Of a DNA stretch of 64,000 bases, positions 23,932 through 35,439 are shown piece by piece. The translations under genes were made by a program, and so were the position numbers. The stretch lies in contig JAPEIS010000001.1 of NCBI GenBank assembly GCA_029531795.1, forward strand, positions 4,588,001-4,652,000, given 5' to 3'. This DNA is from Sclerotinia nivalis. Lineage: Eukaryota; Ascomycota; Leotiomycetes; Helotiales; Sclerotiniaceae. The notes under the pieces were generated by a model. The model made no database searches. It was not told the DNA's origin and saw nothing but the letters and a program-made list of their open reading frames with translations. Each line of letters begins with the position of its first letter. Within the stretch, counting starts at the first letter, position 1.

Positions 23932-25381
23932 CTACAACTCAAGCTCCTCCTTGAATTGATCCACATTTGAAAGAGCGCTATTGCCCCAAAATGCTCGAAT
24001 GTTTTCAACAAGCAAATCTGGAACTTCATATGCCGCAAAATGCCCACCTCTCGAATGATTAACTTCATAAGTTAGATTTGCCCATCGTTTGAGCCAGGAA
24101 CTCGGCTAGCGATAGGTCAGTGATGTGGAAACACAAATATTTCGAGTTATGCGTACCGTTCTATATCCCAAATCTTTAGGAAACGAAACAACCCCGACTG
24201 GATTGTCAATATGCAGAAATCCCTGATTCAACCATGTACCGGCCTAGATAACAATCAGTCTTTATATCCACCGAAACCCCATTCAATACGTAGTTCCTTA
24301 CCTTAGCAAGTTCCTTATACATCCTCATCCCCGCATAAGGCCCTTGAATATAGTACATCATAGCCCACGTAATAATTTCCTCCGGCGTCCATACATACCC
24401 ATCGACATGATTAAACATAAAATCATAAATCCACGCCGCAAATCCTACCGGACTATCGGTCATCGCAATAGCAAGTTGTTCCGGTCTTGTTTGTTGAATA
24501 TCTCTATACCCCGCATAATAGTTGTTAAACATATCGAGCTTTCCAATTTGATAGTTCTCCTCCTCGCTTGTCGTCCCGTTTGCATATCGCTCGAGATCTG
24601 TAGAATTTGGAGGCACGATGAAGAAATTTGAGAGTGAGGATACTACACTAGAAGGAAACTGTGCGGCCATATAGCGGAGTGTGAAACCGCCAAAATCGCC
24701 TCCTTGGATTACATATTTCGAGTAACCAAGTTGTTGTATCATAAGGTTATTGAATGCCTCTCCTGTTTCACGCAGTCCTAGACCGGGATACTGCGGAGCT
24801 GGAGAGAATCCATATCCTGGGAGACTGGGTGCCACGACGTGGAAAGCAGGGATTGATGTATCTGAAGGATTCGTGAGATGATTTATTATTTTGCTAACTT
24901 CGAGGAATGAGCCCGGCCAGCCGTGGATAAATAGTAGTGGGATTGCATCTGGTCGAGGAGATTTGTGGTGCACAAAATGGAGGGGGATAGGGTAGGTGTA
25001 GTTACCGTCTGCATAGACGGTTGTGGTGTATTGGCTTAAATTTTTGTTGATCTGGTCTTGGACAGAAAACCAAGAGTAGTTATTGACCCAATAATCGCGG
25101 ATTGTGGTAATATTGTGGCGAGGAGGACCATCGGTGAAATCCGGTTGATTGACATCGGTTATGTATCGTGTCAAAGACGCTTTCAATGTGGTTTGTTCAA
25201 TGAACTCTGGATTGACTGATATCTTGAATGGCTGAGGTGACGGTCCAAAAGTCGCCTTGAAATTTTCATTGAATTCAATTACGGAGGACCGATTTTCCAG
25301 CTGTGATATTTGAGGATTTAGGAGGGGGTTAATTCCTGTAAGGAGAAAGTTCGAGCACGTGAAAAGAAGTGAGGAAATCAT
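23932..25381 (-). CDS. Epoxide hydrolase (EHN plus alpha/beta hydrolase)
   Basis: Three exons (25381-24302, 24243-24157, 24105-23932) give about 446 residues. An N-terminal EHN-type region (residues 50-160) is followed by the alpha/beta-hydrolase core. Visible are the oxyanion motif HGWPGS (residues 153-158), the nucleophile elbow GGDFGG with Asp229, and a C-terminal HSRGGHF with the catalytic-type His near 411. Microsomal and juvenile-hormone-type epoxide hydrolases share this arrangement, converting epoxides to vicinal diols. The first 20 residues are hydrophobic and may be a signal peptide or membrane anchor, and several NxS/T sequons support passage through the secretory pathway. The natural epoxide is unknown; detoxification of plant or self-made epoxides is possible. 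Confidence 0.9.
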
Positions 25382-25657
25382 TTGCCTTCAGATGCCGATG
25401 GGATCGTGGCATTCTGAGAACTGCGACAGTACATCGCCCTTCTCTTTTATACCTGTGTCTCTCCATTACACTCCTCGCACCATAACCTATCTAGGTCATG
25501 ATAAGGTTGCCCAACATTCTCCGATGCTTTGTGCGTAATCTGTACACCATTTCAAGAAATTGTTTACTCATCATCATTTTGATGCAAAACCTTAAAATAC
25601 TTAGTGCAGAGGTGATTACTAATTATTAAGCGAGGTGTATTTGTACTGGTCTATATA

Positions 25658-27508
25658 ACGTGGTTTATCAGTGGGTCGGCCATATCAGTGGGTCGGCCAC
25701 TTTTACCTCGAATTATTAATTTAAAGCTATATTATTCAACAAAAACTAAATCAATTGATTGAAACTATTAAGAATCTAATAATCTAGGATCAATTATACT
25801 ATTTTGACAAGTTCTTGAATTGTGACCAGTCTTTCCACATTTACTACAGCATCGATTAGAAAATGCTTCCCCATTAGAATTCCCCCCATTTTGACGCTCG
25901 TCGCATTGAATCTGAATATCAACCTCTTACTGAGATAATATATCTTCAGCTTCTTATCCAGTAAGTACTCCTCCATTGCGTAATTGAATCTTTTTAGCAC
26001 ATCGACATTTGCTTAATACTACATTTGCCTTCCGAAGCATACGATTCTTTGCATTTAAAAGAGTATTCTCATAGGCTAATCTTTCTGTGTCTTTAGCTAA
26101 AGCTAATACAGTCTCGAATATAAGTGTAGGGGAGCTTGATTGATGACGAGCCATTCGAGATTTTACTAAAATCGATTGTGAAAGAGCTTCAGTTGGATTG
26201 TGAAGTGTTTGAGAGATCCAAGAGTCTAGATCGACGAGTGGAGGGGTAGGTGTACGAATCCGAATATCTAATTTTGAGAGTATAGCTTGAGGATCAAATG
26301 GTATTAGATCTACTCCTCGGAAACCAGCTTTTATATTCTGAGTTGTGATTGATTGTTGATATACAGCTTTAAAAGCTATAAAAAATTCAACCTTAATGAT
26401 ATAATTGATATGAGCTTTAATAAATCCATCAATTTGACAACTATATGCCCGTTTCAATACGCCAAAACAGCCAACGTCAAATGATTGAGTTAAATGACTT
26501 GAATGCGGTGGTAATCTTATGCATATAATATTATTTGCTTTGCAATATGATTGAAAAGGTATCGATTCGTGACTTTCGTACCCATCTAATACTAGCATTC
26601 GATATTTGCCCTTCGTTCGATGAATTGTATACTTATCGAAATGCTTTATCCATTCCAATTCCGTCTCATTATTCGTCCATCCATTGAAAGTAGGTTTAAT
26701 AGCCCAATCTGCAGAAAAACCGCTTTCCGTATACCAATTAGAAAGATGATATTGTCCTTGAATTACCAGAAATGAAGGTATAGTTTCCCCCTCACTATTA
26801 CTATATATAATCGCTGTAGCCCACTCTCTATTGTCTGATTGTATTGCCTTACTTCTGCCATTCCGTTCAGCACTAGTTACAACCATTCCGGGACATATTA
26901 TACCCATCATAAAGCCAGTTTCGTCGAAGTTGTAGAAATCGCAATCCAAGATACCATATTTCGCTTGCATATTCAATACCAATTGAAACCATTCTCCAAT
27001 AAGCTTAAGATCCTCGCAGAGAGCTCTTTGGAAATCATAAACACAACTAAAACGCATCTTTAATTCTGTACATCGTTGTATAAAGTGATGAACCCAAAGC
27101 TTTCCAACCTTCTTCGCATTCCGTGTTTCGAGTATATAATTCGCTATATTTTCAACACCACTTAATTTAGGTGAAAATCTTCTATGATTCATATCAAGTA
27201 TGTATTGAATAAGTACCTCCTCTTCTAATTCAGTCAAATTATGACTTTTTGGTCGAATTTCAGCTATACTAGGTTTACCTCGAATTCTATCACCCAATGT
27301 AGATCGAGGTACACAATAGGATTGAGCTGCCTTTCGAATTGTTAATTTTTTATTTGATTCAATAGCCTGAATAGCTAAGATTATACGTGCTTCTTTAGAA
27401 TGAATTTCCATGGTTGATAATGAAGAAAACGCGTATTAAGTGTAGACTAATAATTCGAGGTAAAAGTGGCCGACCCACTGATATGGCCGACCCACTGATA
27501 AACCACGT
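25658..27508. mobile_element. Pogo/Fot1-type DNA transposon with 61-bp inverted repeats
   Basis: A 1,851-bp element flanked by TA target duplications (25656-25657 and 27509-27510). Its ends are 61-bp inverted repeats, 25658-25718 and 27448-27508, which I read as identical. Each repeat contains two tandem copies of ATCAGTGGGTCGGCCA, possible transposase binding sites. The transposase gene is on the minus strand. The perfect repeats suggest recent movement, while the open frame shows stop codons near its 3' end. Confidence 0.95.
25954..27411 (-). CDS. Pogo-type DDE transposase
   Basis: A single frame of 485 residues. An N-terminal helix-turn-helix of the psq/CENP-B type (residues 1-60, IRKAAQSYCVPRSTLGDR) precedes a second DNA-binding helix region and the DDE core. 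The first Asp lies in YNFDETGF, the second in LVLDGYESH and the third in the SSHLTQSFDVGCFGVLKRAY segment. This catalyses cut-and-paste transposition at TA sites. Immediately downstream, after a TAA and a second TAA about 11 codons later, the same frame continues into a zinc knuckle (CSKCGKTGHNSRTC, ending near 25780). Related Fot1-type transposases often carry such a knuckle, so this copy appears truncated by CAA-to-TAA changes. Activity is uncertain. Confidence 0.92.
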   Translation of the reverse strand: MEIHSKEARIILAIQAIESNKKLTIRKAAQSYCVPRSTLGDRIRGKPSIAEIRPKSHNLTELEEEVLIQYILDMNHRRFSPKLSGVENIANYILETRNAKKVGKLWVHHFIQRCTELKMRFSCVYDFQRALCEDLKLIGEWFQLVLNMQAKYGILDCDFYNFDETGFMMGIICPGMVVTSAERNGRSKAIQSDNREWATAIIYSNSEGETIPSFLVIQGQYHLSNWYTESGFSADWAIKPTFNGWTNNETELEWIKHFDKYTIHRTKGKYRMLVLDGYESHESIPFQSYCKANNIICIRLPPHSSHLTQSFDVGCFGVLKRAYSCQIDGFIKAHINYIIKVEFFIAFKAVYQQSITTQNIKAGFRGVDLIPFDPQAILSKLDIRIRTPTPPLVDLDSWISQTLHNPTEALSQSILVKSRMARHQSSSPTLIFETVLALAKDTERLAYENTLLNAKNRMLRKANVVLSKCRCAKKIQLRNGGVLTG

Positions 27509-27510
27509 TA

Positions 27511-29755
27511 GTCTGATATAAATAAGATTAGATAATAAGATATGAACATTGAATAGGATTTATATAATCAGTTTCAATTTTCAATCTCGATTTGTTCAAA
27601 AAAAAAATTAATTAATCATATAATGAATTCGTAGAAAGAGTGTAAAAGTCTTTTCTCTGTAATTTTTATACAGGAATTGTGAAATTTTGACCGGTATTCT
27701 TTAAAATACCGGAATTGCGATCTCATACATAAAAGCCGAAGTCTTATAGAAAAAAAGTGGCCTTGTATGCATACTTAGAACTAACCGGCTATTCGATTCT
27801 GTTGATTACTCAACGACAAGAACTGATTGGTAATAAAAGCAGTTCGAACAGAGTTTATTATGCGAGTGTGGAGAGGTTGTATTTTAAAGCACGCATCATC
27901 ATGAAAACCAAGCTATTTCTCAAATCGCAAATGACCGGGGTATGTACACCTGCTTTGATTGATTGATTGACTGATTGATTAAATTAACGTCTACACTGAG
28001 TCTAAGACTATCTAAGACGGCTAGAGGCTCTTACGAACCCCTAACAGATAACATAATAAAGATAAGCTGGCTTATGGGCCTGGCTAAGTACATAAATTAA
28101 ATGATTGAGATGAACTCAATCTTTTGAGTTGAATGGAGGAAGTGAAAACTAATCCTAAGGAATAATCCCGCCCTACAAACGTACACCTGCTTTGCTGCTC
28201 TACAATTTCAACACTGAGTTCACCAGTGGAATGGATGATGATTCCTGAGATTCCTACATTCTAACAGTATCGATATCTTTTCACTTAGGTGGTTTAATAA
28301 ATATTCACAGATTCTTAATCAAACTTGTGCAAGCTGAGGTTAAATTTGAGGAAAGAAGGGCAAATAAGACTTGATAACCATGATAAATGGTGCTAACACG
28401 TGCAATTCACAGAAAGGACCACCTACCGGGTGCTTGTGTGTTTCTAGGGATAACAATCATTTAAAATCATTTTACGATATGGTTTTCTATCCCTTATAGC
28501 TACTCTCTACTTCTTACTTTCAAGAATTTTTCTCTTTTCCTCCGTCCGAAAAATTCCAGACGAGATTTCTATGGCATGGCACATAACGGTGGCTCGCCGC
28601 TATTGAAACCCATATCAAGACCCATTGACAAAAAGTTGTAAGGAAATACGTCATGCTGCCAATTCACTCTGCAATATCAACTCCTCCATATTTCGCTATA
28701 CTTATGGCAGGGTGGTGTGCTTTGAAACTATGAAGTAGATTGATTTCATCCTATTTCCCGACGCAAGAAGCGGCAGAGAAAGAAAAGATAGAGGCAGCAG
28801 GAAGAGACTGGCATGAAATTCGAGAACGAAGAAGAAGAGTTGAAATCAAAGTACTTTCCAACAGTGGAGGGAAAGGAGAGAGAGAGGATAAAATCCTTTG
28901 GCATGGGGGAGGTAAACAAGCAGCAGAATAGTTCGCTGGACAACTTACCAAAAGAGGTACGAGATCTGATATGAAAAGGAGTTACAGGTGGATATCTGAT
29001 GCATCTTATTAGGTTGATGCATATAGAATATTTAATATTTTGAGATGTAAGGCCGAGAAGGAAATTGTATAGAACGAGACTGAATAGAGAGAAGAATATC
29101 AACCACCCACCCAACCCACGCACCCATTCCACGGAGTTTATTTACGGAACTCTCTCTCTCTCTCTCATATTTCGCAAATAAATAAATAAAGTCTACAATA
29201 TCAATACTCATGGTTTGTGATGCTCATCTACCCAGTTGCCTTTCATTGATCATTAAATGCGCAAATCAACAATACACCACGCCCAAATACGGATACGAAT
29301 ACGAATAATGTACTAGCTTTCCTAAAGACTTAAAGTTAGTATAGACTACGAGTAATGATAACAAATAACATAATGGATCTTGAACCCTTTATTTGTGGCG
29401 TCTAACTATTCTCTTCTTCTTAATTCATGAGGAATAAATAGGCAGTTTTGTTCATTTCAAGAACTATCAAATGTGTCGTATCTGCACTACGTGCCATTGC
29501 TAAATCATGAGAATTATCACCACAAGTTGTCATGCTTCACGATGGATAAGAGGAGAGCCCAACACGGGCTAATGAAGCTACTTAAAACTCATTGAGCTAG
29601 ACCATAATCACATCCGATGAAAAGCTTACATACCACAATTTCGCCATGAAATGCGTTAGTTACCCCCCAACTCCCAATTCACCCCCCCCCCCCCCCCCCA
29701 ACAAAAAAAAGAGAAAAAGGAACATCTCACAAACCAATCCACCCCCAACTAACCT
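27511..29755. other. Intergenic, low-complexity, no gene seen
   Basis: About 2.2 kb with A-rich runs, a GATT repeat near 27957-27981 and a CT run near 29150-29165. A purine-rich frame at 28740-28931 looks like a composition artefact. It ends with a C homopolymer. No gene supported. Confidence 0.5.
29682..29699. repeat. Long C homopolymer
   Basis: A run of about 17-18 C residues just downstream of the P450 gene. Such runs are unstable, and the exact length may be a sequencing estimate. Confidence 0.85.
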
Positions 29756-31497
29756 TTACTCAGTCCTCGCCCTAAACTCCACATAAGGACCATCCTTCAT
29801 ACTCGTAAAACTATCCCTCAACTGAAACTCATCCTTCCTTTGTCTTCCCACCTCCAAATTCTCATTTCCTTCTCCAACGCTATATCCTTTTGCCATCCTC
29901 ATTTCATACATAAACACCACTCTAGCCAAACTAGTCATTAACTCCACATACGCGACTCCTTTTCCGATACATCCTCTAGGGCCAATACTAAAAGGACAGA
30001 AGGCGCTTTGAGCAAGCGCTACTGAATCTGCGGTGATTCCGGGAGAGGAAGAAGGGATCCAACGTTCGGGGAGGAAGGTGAAGGGAGAGGGGTAGTAGGC
30101 TGGGTTGTGATGAATGGCATAGTGAGGAGTTCCAACTACGTAGCCGGCTGGAATGTGGAGACCATCGATGTCAATGCCGCCGGGAAGAACTTCACGGGGA
30201 AGAATGCCGCCGACGGGTGGTGAAAGGCGCATTGATTCATCAATGACTGCTCTTAAGTACGTACAGCCATTGAGCGTAGGACTGGAATGAATCTCTTCGA
30301 CATCAGAAAATGTGGACATGATTTCCTTTGTGAGAATCTCTAATTTATCGGGGTTGTGAACCAAGTAGAAGAAAGCTGCAGAAAGAGCCGCTGAAGTGGT
30401 ATCAGATCCAGCAATAATGAGTAAATTACTCTCGCCCCAAAGCTCTGGAGTAGTAAATCCCTGTCCCGTTTCTGAATCGCGAGCATTGAGGAGATAGTAA
30501 AAGAAATCCTTGCGGTCAGTATCAAGTCCAATCTTTGTTCTTTCGGTAGCTTGAGCTCTGCTGTATGCCATGTACTTCATTCTCTGCGCATAGATCTTGT
30601 GAAAGAGAATTTTGCTTAAACCAATGGTCTTAATTATAGGGTATGTACCAGTCTAAAAGATTAGTATATTTTCTGAACAACCATGGATTGGGTGCTTACG
30701 ATCAAGTGAGTCTGAGCAGCGTTTCCAATCAAATCAATCACATGACGGTTAGATGCATTTTCTAACATCTCAAATGCTTTTCCAAAACAAAGATCACCCA
30801 TAACATCAAATGCCAAGTAGTTACACCAATCAGACATGTTCTGGGCGACGCTCCATCCACCAGTTGATTTTTCTGCTGATGTTTTTGGTTGACCAAGATT
30901 AGTACAGAAAGTTCTAATATTTGCTAAAATGTACTTCTCCATGGTCTTAATAGCGTTGTCTGAAAACGCATGTGAGAGAACTCTTCTTTTTCTTGCATGA
31001 CTAGCTTTGTCGATGCTGCTGTGAGTGTTGAATGTATCCTTGGTTGGAGGAAACACCGTGTAGAATTGAGACTTCTTGACATTCGACTTATGGCCATAGA
31101 TCGTTTTTAAAGCCGTGTTAGAATTGATTGAAAGGCTATCGGGGCCAAATCGAAATACCGGACCTTATGAATTAGCATCATCGATTTCTCCTTGGGAGCG
31201 CAATCATTTACCATATTTCTCATGGCATCTATAAAACTCCAGATGTCTATCGCCTTTCCAGGCATGATATACCGAGTACCAATCTGTGATCTTCGCAAGG
31301 GATGGACCGGGATACTTTGCGAGAGGATGAAATGTCAGACGATAAATCGTGAGACTTGTCAGCTATGATGCGGTCAGCTTAAATTACTTGCATCATGCAA
31401 GGACACTCACATATACCGTCGAGATAGTTGTTGCAAATATCAGAGCCCAAAATAATCCGTTTAGAATAAAAGCCATCGTGAATGAGAGATCCATCAT
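29756..31497 (-). CDS. Cytochrome P450 monooxygenase
   Basis: Four exons (31497-31411, 31362-31212, 31163-30700, 30652-29756) give about 532 residues, usual for fungal P450s. An N-terminal membrane anchor ([18 protein letters not shown]) is followed by the proline-rich hinge [13 protein letters not shown]. The I-helix motif AGSDTT lies near residue 315, ExxR (ESMR) near 373, and the heme loop [10 protein letters not shown] with the Cys ligand near 462. It should sit on the endoplasmic reticulum and hydroxylate a small molecule with electrons from P450 reductase. The subfamily and substrate cannot be assigned. No biosynthetic core gene lies nearby, so a lone detoxification or tailoring role is as likely as a cluster role. 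Confidence 0.93.
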
Positions 31498-32853
31498 GGC
31501 TAGTTTTCCGTGATGATGTACAGAGAGATTGCTCCCAGAGTTTTTGTAATCGTAGTTTAAATATTAACTCGCATGCAGCTTACGGCATTACTTTCTTTGA
31601 AAGTCACGAGATATACTAAATTGATTTAGATGATGCATTCAATGCATTGATCTCATTCATTCACCAACTTTAGCCCTCTGAACAATCGATGCTCAGTGAG
31701 TGAAAAACGAAGAAATAAACAAGATTGAAAGAATTTGAGTTGAAGAAGTATAGAAATTGAGAAGGCGACACAAATACGGTAATCAATATCAATACCTACT
31801 GCAGGGAAACTTTCCAAGTTGAGATGCGAGTGAAGATTGTTGACGAGAAACATATCAAACAAAGGGAAGATCTTAACTTGAATCAATTGGTCGCGGTACC
31901 TGCCATCAACGCGGATTTCTCCCGCATCAACGGATTCCTACCGCACATTGATGTCGTCGTACAAAGCCGAAGCAAGCCTTACACCGCGGGGATCCTGGAG
32001 TTACTAGGTTACTAGGGTTTCACCTCGGCAGATACAAATATCCTACACTTGACATTGAACTTATTGCGACGAATGTAAAAAAATACATGCTCAATTCTTT
32101 CCCAGGGGTAATCCTTCAAACCTTCACAAATCACAGTAAGCATACATAAATGTTGAGGTAAGTGGTCAAATAGAGTTAGCAAACATTACATTAGTCATCA
32201 CCATCTTCTTTCCGCGCAACCATTCCACTCCAAAATCACTAAAAATCACTAAAAATCGAAATTTCGCAACCAATAGCTAGCTCCGCTACGAAAGTCAAAT
32301 TGCCTCGCTGAAACAATTCACGAGTCAATCCAGCATCTATTTTAACATTACCCCAAGCTCAATTGATCAACTCTGTATGTCGTTAAATTTATACCTCGAC
32401 ACGCCCCTTCATTTCGAACGAACCGAGAAATTTTCAGAAAATTCACGACATTTTTGTTCCAGAATGTGCTAATATTCATCAGAACGCAGTAAGTACAATA
32501 CAAAAGTTTTGTTGCACGTCTGGGACAGCTGTCAAATATTTAGAAGTGGGCCTTAGTGGGCGGCGCGGTGGTTTGTTGCACGTCTCTGACAGCTGTCAAG
32601 CGTGTAGAGTGGGGTTTTGGTAAGTGGTGATTCGAAGCTTTTGAGCTCCCAAAACAATTATTATTCTGTAACAAGAGTCTTCAATTTTGACATGTAGGTT
32701 AACTCATTGGCCTTCCAACGCTATGCTATCACGATAAAGAGATTCTCATTGTGTTCTTGATATATTCATTTCATGCCGAAATAATTCTGTCTAGTCTATC
32801 CCAATATTTCAAACCCCTGAACACCTCATCAATCATCTCTCGTCTATATTCGT
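31498..32853. other. Intergenic with paired short motif
   Basis: About 1.36 kb between the P450 start and the SDR stop. No gene supported. Contains two copies of a TGTTGCACGTCT plus GACAGCTGTC unit, annotated separately. Confidence 0.45.
32510..32597 (+). repeat. Two copies of TGTTGCACGTCT plus palindrome
   Basis: TGTTGCACGTCT occurs at 32510-32521 and 32574-32585, each followed after 2 nt by the perfect palindrome GACAGCTGTC (32524-32533 and 32588-32597). The 12-mer differs at one base from the motif repeated many times at 57.8-62 kb. Function unknown. Confidence 0.8.
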
Positions 32854-33858
32854 TTATGGTAGGCAGTAACCTCCATCACAAATGATGTCAGTTCCAGTGC
32901 AATAACTTGAGGCATCACTGGCGAGGAAAAGGAACACCCCCTTCAACTCATGAGCCTCTCCTTCTCTACCCATCGGAATCTTATCCTTCCAAGTAGCCTT
33001 TGTCTCAGGGGGGCAAAATTGGGAAATCTCAGTCGCGATATAACCAGGAGAAACGGTATTGGAGCGTGCAAATCCAACCCATTCCACTGCTAGAGATTTA
33101 CCTGTATGTAATTAGTATCTCATAGGGAGAAGGAGAGAAAATGTACGAACACAAATGAATAACTCCAGCTTTCGCAGCATTATATGCAGCTTGCAACTGG
33201 GGAATGTTGACAATATGCCCACTCATACTCGCGGTTGCCACAAAACTTCCATAATTGAATCCCTCCAATTTCTTTCCATCAATAGTGGTACCCTCTTTCT
33301 TCTGTCTTCTCCAATGTTGACCCGCCGCCCGAGCACAATAGAATGTCCCATCTAAATCTGTTGTTACCACTTTCCTGTAGTGTTCAAGCTCTCCATCGAG
33401 AGCAGGACCTTGAATCCATGGGATACCAGAGTTTGCGATAAAGATATCGAGACGACCATTGAGTTCAGTTACGGCGGTGTTGACAGCTTGTTCGACGGCT
33501 TCAAAGGAGGTAACGTTGACCTGATATGCTTTGCCTATTGGTTCGTATGACGATTAGCCTTGTGCCACACCACCTCGGGTGACTCTAGTAAGCAGGAATA
33601 CGAACAAGTAACACCATATTCCTTCTCAATCTTCTCGGCCTCCTGAATAGCCTTCTTGTTGCTGTTGTACCAAATAGCGACATTAGCACCGGCTTCAGCT
33701 AGCGCATGAGCAACGGCGAGGCCGATACCAGCACCAGCGCCAGATACAATGGCAGTTCGTCCTTTGAGTGAAAACATGGGCAACACCTTGGATGTATAGG
33801 TGGGAGCCTCGGTGAGGTTGTGTTTAAACTTTCCGTCGTTCATTGCTTCACCTGCCAT
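32854..33858 (-). CDS. Short-chain dehydrogenase, sorbose/L-xylulose-reductase-like
   Basis: Three exons (33858-33606, 33534-33151, 33101-32854) give about 294 residues. A Rossmann glycine motif (SGAGAGIG, residues 39-46), an NSG motif (119-121), the catalytic TASMSG region near 187 and YNAAK (Tyr202, Lys206) are all present. The C-terminal VSPGYIATEIS, IPMGREGE and CTGTDIICDGGYC segments closely follow the fungal NADPH-dependent sorbose reductase, D-arabinitol dehydrogenase and L-xylulose reductase group (Sou1-like). It should interconvert ketoses and polyols in the cytosol. Both introns use the donor GTTCGT, unusual but shared by the two. Exact sugar specificity cannot be told. Confidence 0.9.
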
Positions 33859-35070
33859 TATTGCGGTTCGATCTCTTCGTAGGGGAGAATGTAGAGGGAT
33901 AGTTTGTATTGAGGAAGAGTAGCGCAGCTGAGATGAACTTGTGCTTGAGAGTGATGGAAGGAGGGGATATAGAGGTAAATATGGAGGAAGCTGTTTGCAT
34001 GCGTAAGTAGTGGGGTCGCATGATGGGCATGTCGCACAATCTCAGTAAGGAGATTGTCAGGGCAGTCTGCATGGATGAGTGCATCATTTTGAGGTTTTTG
34101 GACCAATTATGAGGTAGCTGAAGGTGGGGAGGAGGGGTAATGAATGCCGTGTTTGTGCATCAGCGCCCACTTGTGAACAGTAGCTAATACATCTTTCCAT
34201 TTTGAAAGGTGTCTTTATGAAAAGAATTTTGTCGGATAACCTCAATATGGGTATTCCGATGGCGGTGATGGAAAAGGGGAGTTGATGTCATGTTTCGTAA
34301 AAACAGATGATGGGGATGGAAATTCTTCGGTGTTATTACCCCTGAATTAAACCCCACGTTGATTACTTATCTTTGGTGTTATCCGGGACCAATGTGGTGA
34401 ATACTCCGCTCCGTGTATACTAAATACCCATTAAACCAACAACGAACTAACTACAAACTCAGATGTACAACCATCAGTGATTCTATATTAATTTTTTTCT
34501 GATATTTGAGAACGGAATTGTGTAGATTAATCCACCAAATCGCAATACGCCTGTAAAATTCCATAGCCAACACCGTGCAACATCATGTATTGTATTGCCG
34601 GTCATCCCCCAACATTCGTCCTCTACAAGCATCGAATTTCCGAACAAAATATACATCGAGAGGCTCAACGCAGGATACAATAGAATGAAAGGTTAAATCT
34701 TTAGAATAACTCAAGTTGATGGGGGCAGTAGTGGCATTCTAATGGCATTGATTCAAAATCCTACTCAGTTGTCCTGTACCTAGGAAAATAAAAGAAGTAG
34801 TAGCAATGCGTGGCAAAAGAAATCGCCATCAAAAATTGAACAATTTATTCGAGAATTCTCATCTTTTCCATCTTCATCATACATAATTGAGCATGTTCTT
34901 GAATATAGGCAATCGCTCCAGATCACGAAACACCGGAGACCTTGCATGGAAGGCGAGCCCTATCTAGTGACTGGAGCACTTCGCATTGAACTTGGAAATG
35001 AATTATTCTATGTAGGTTGTCAATGGTTAGTCAACAAGAGGTGTTTTCATGATAAATTGAGCGTACCCAG
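33859..35070. other. Intergenic, no gene seen
   Basis: 1.2 kb upstream of the SDR gene. Overlapping short frames at 33858-34106 have no family features. Nothing else recognised. Confidence 0.45.
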
Positions 35071-35439
35071 CTACTCTTCAATACATGGGACGTTGTCGCT
35101 TCGGACAGAGGATGCAAGAGAATCTTCATCATTGATCCCATTTCCTCCATCCCATCTCCTGATCCATGGAAAACAATCGATGGCATCGGCAGAGGATTGA
35201 TCTATCTGGCTGCTATCCAGTGCCCAGCCATTTGCCTCACTGGTTTCACGACTTTCAATCCATGGAAAGCTATCCAATGAAGCCCAGTCAGGATCTTGCC
35301 GATTTGCCATCAAATCAGATGGAAACTGTCTATTCAAGTCTCGAGCCTCGATCCATGGGAAACTGTCGGTAGTTACAAGATTATCCATCTCCGCATCTAC
35401 GGACATTCTATCTGCAATGCTTAGGCGGGATATTATCAT
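35071..35439 (-). CDS. Possible small protein with repeated DSFPWIE motif
   Basis: A 122-residue frame that I do not recognise. It carries a repeated heptapeptide: DSFPWIE twice, DCFPWIR once, and a degenerate DNVPCIE at the very C-terminus. The repeats are about 30-45 residues apart and separated by acidic Ser/Ala-rich linkers. The motif periodicity argues that this frame was translated at some time, since it would not arise in random sequence. There is no signal peptide, no KR dibasic site and no transmembrane segment. It could be a short linear-motif protein, a remnant of a longer repeat protein, or chance DNA-level duplication. No homologous family comes to mind. Confidence 0.4.
   Translation of the reverse strand: MIISRLSIADRMSVDAEMDNLVTTDSFPWIEARDLNRQFPSDLMANRQDPDWASLDSFPWIESRETSEANGWALDSSQIDQSSADAIDCFPWIRRWDGGNGINDEDSLASSVRSDNVPCIEE

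Noticed and set aside
28740..28931. 63-residue Glu/Arg/Lys-rich frame
   Set aside because: Purine-rich composition alone explains the long frame; no domain, no clear promoter or splice support.
31824..32015. 63-residue frame upstream of the P450 gene
   Set aside because: No family features or start context; likely chance.
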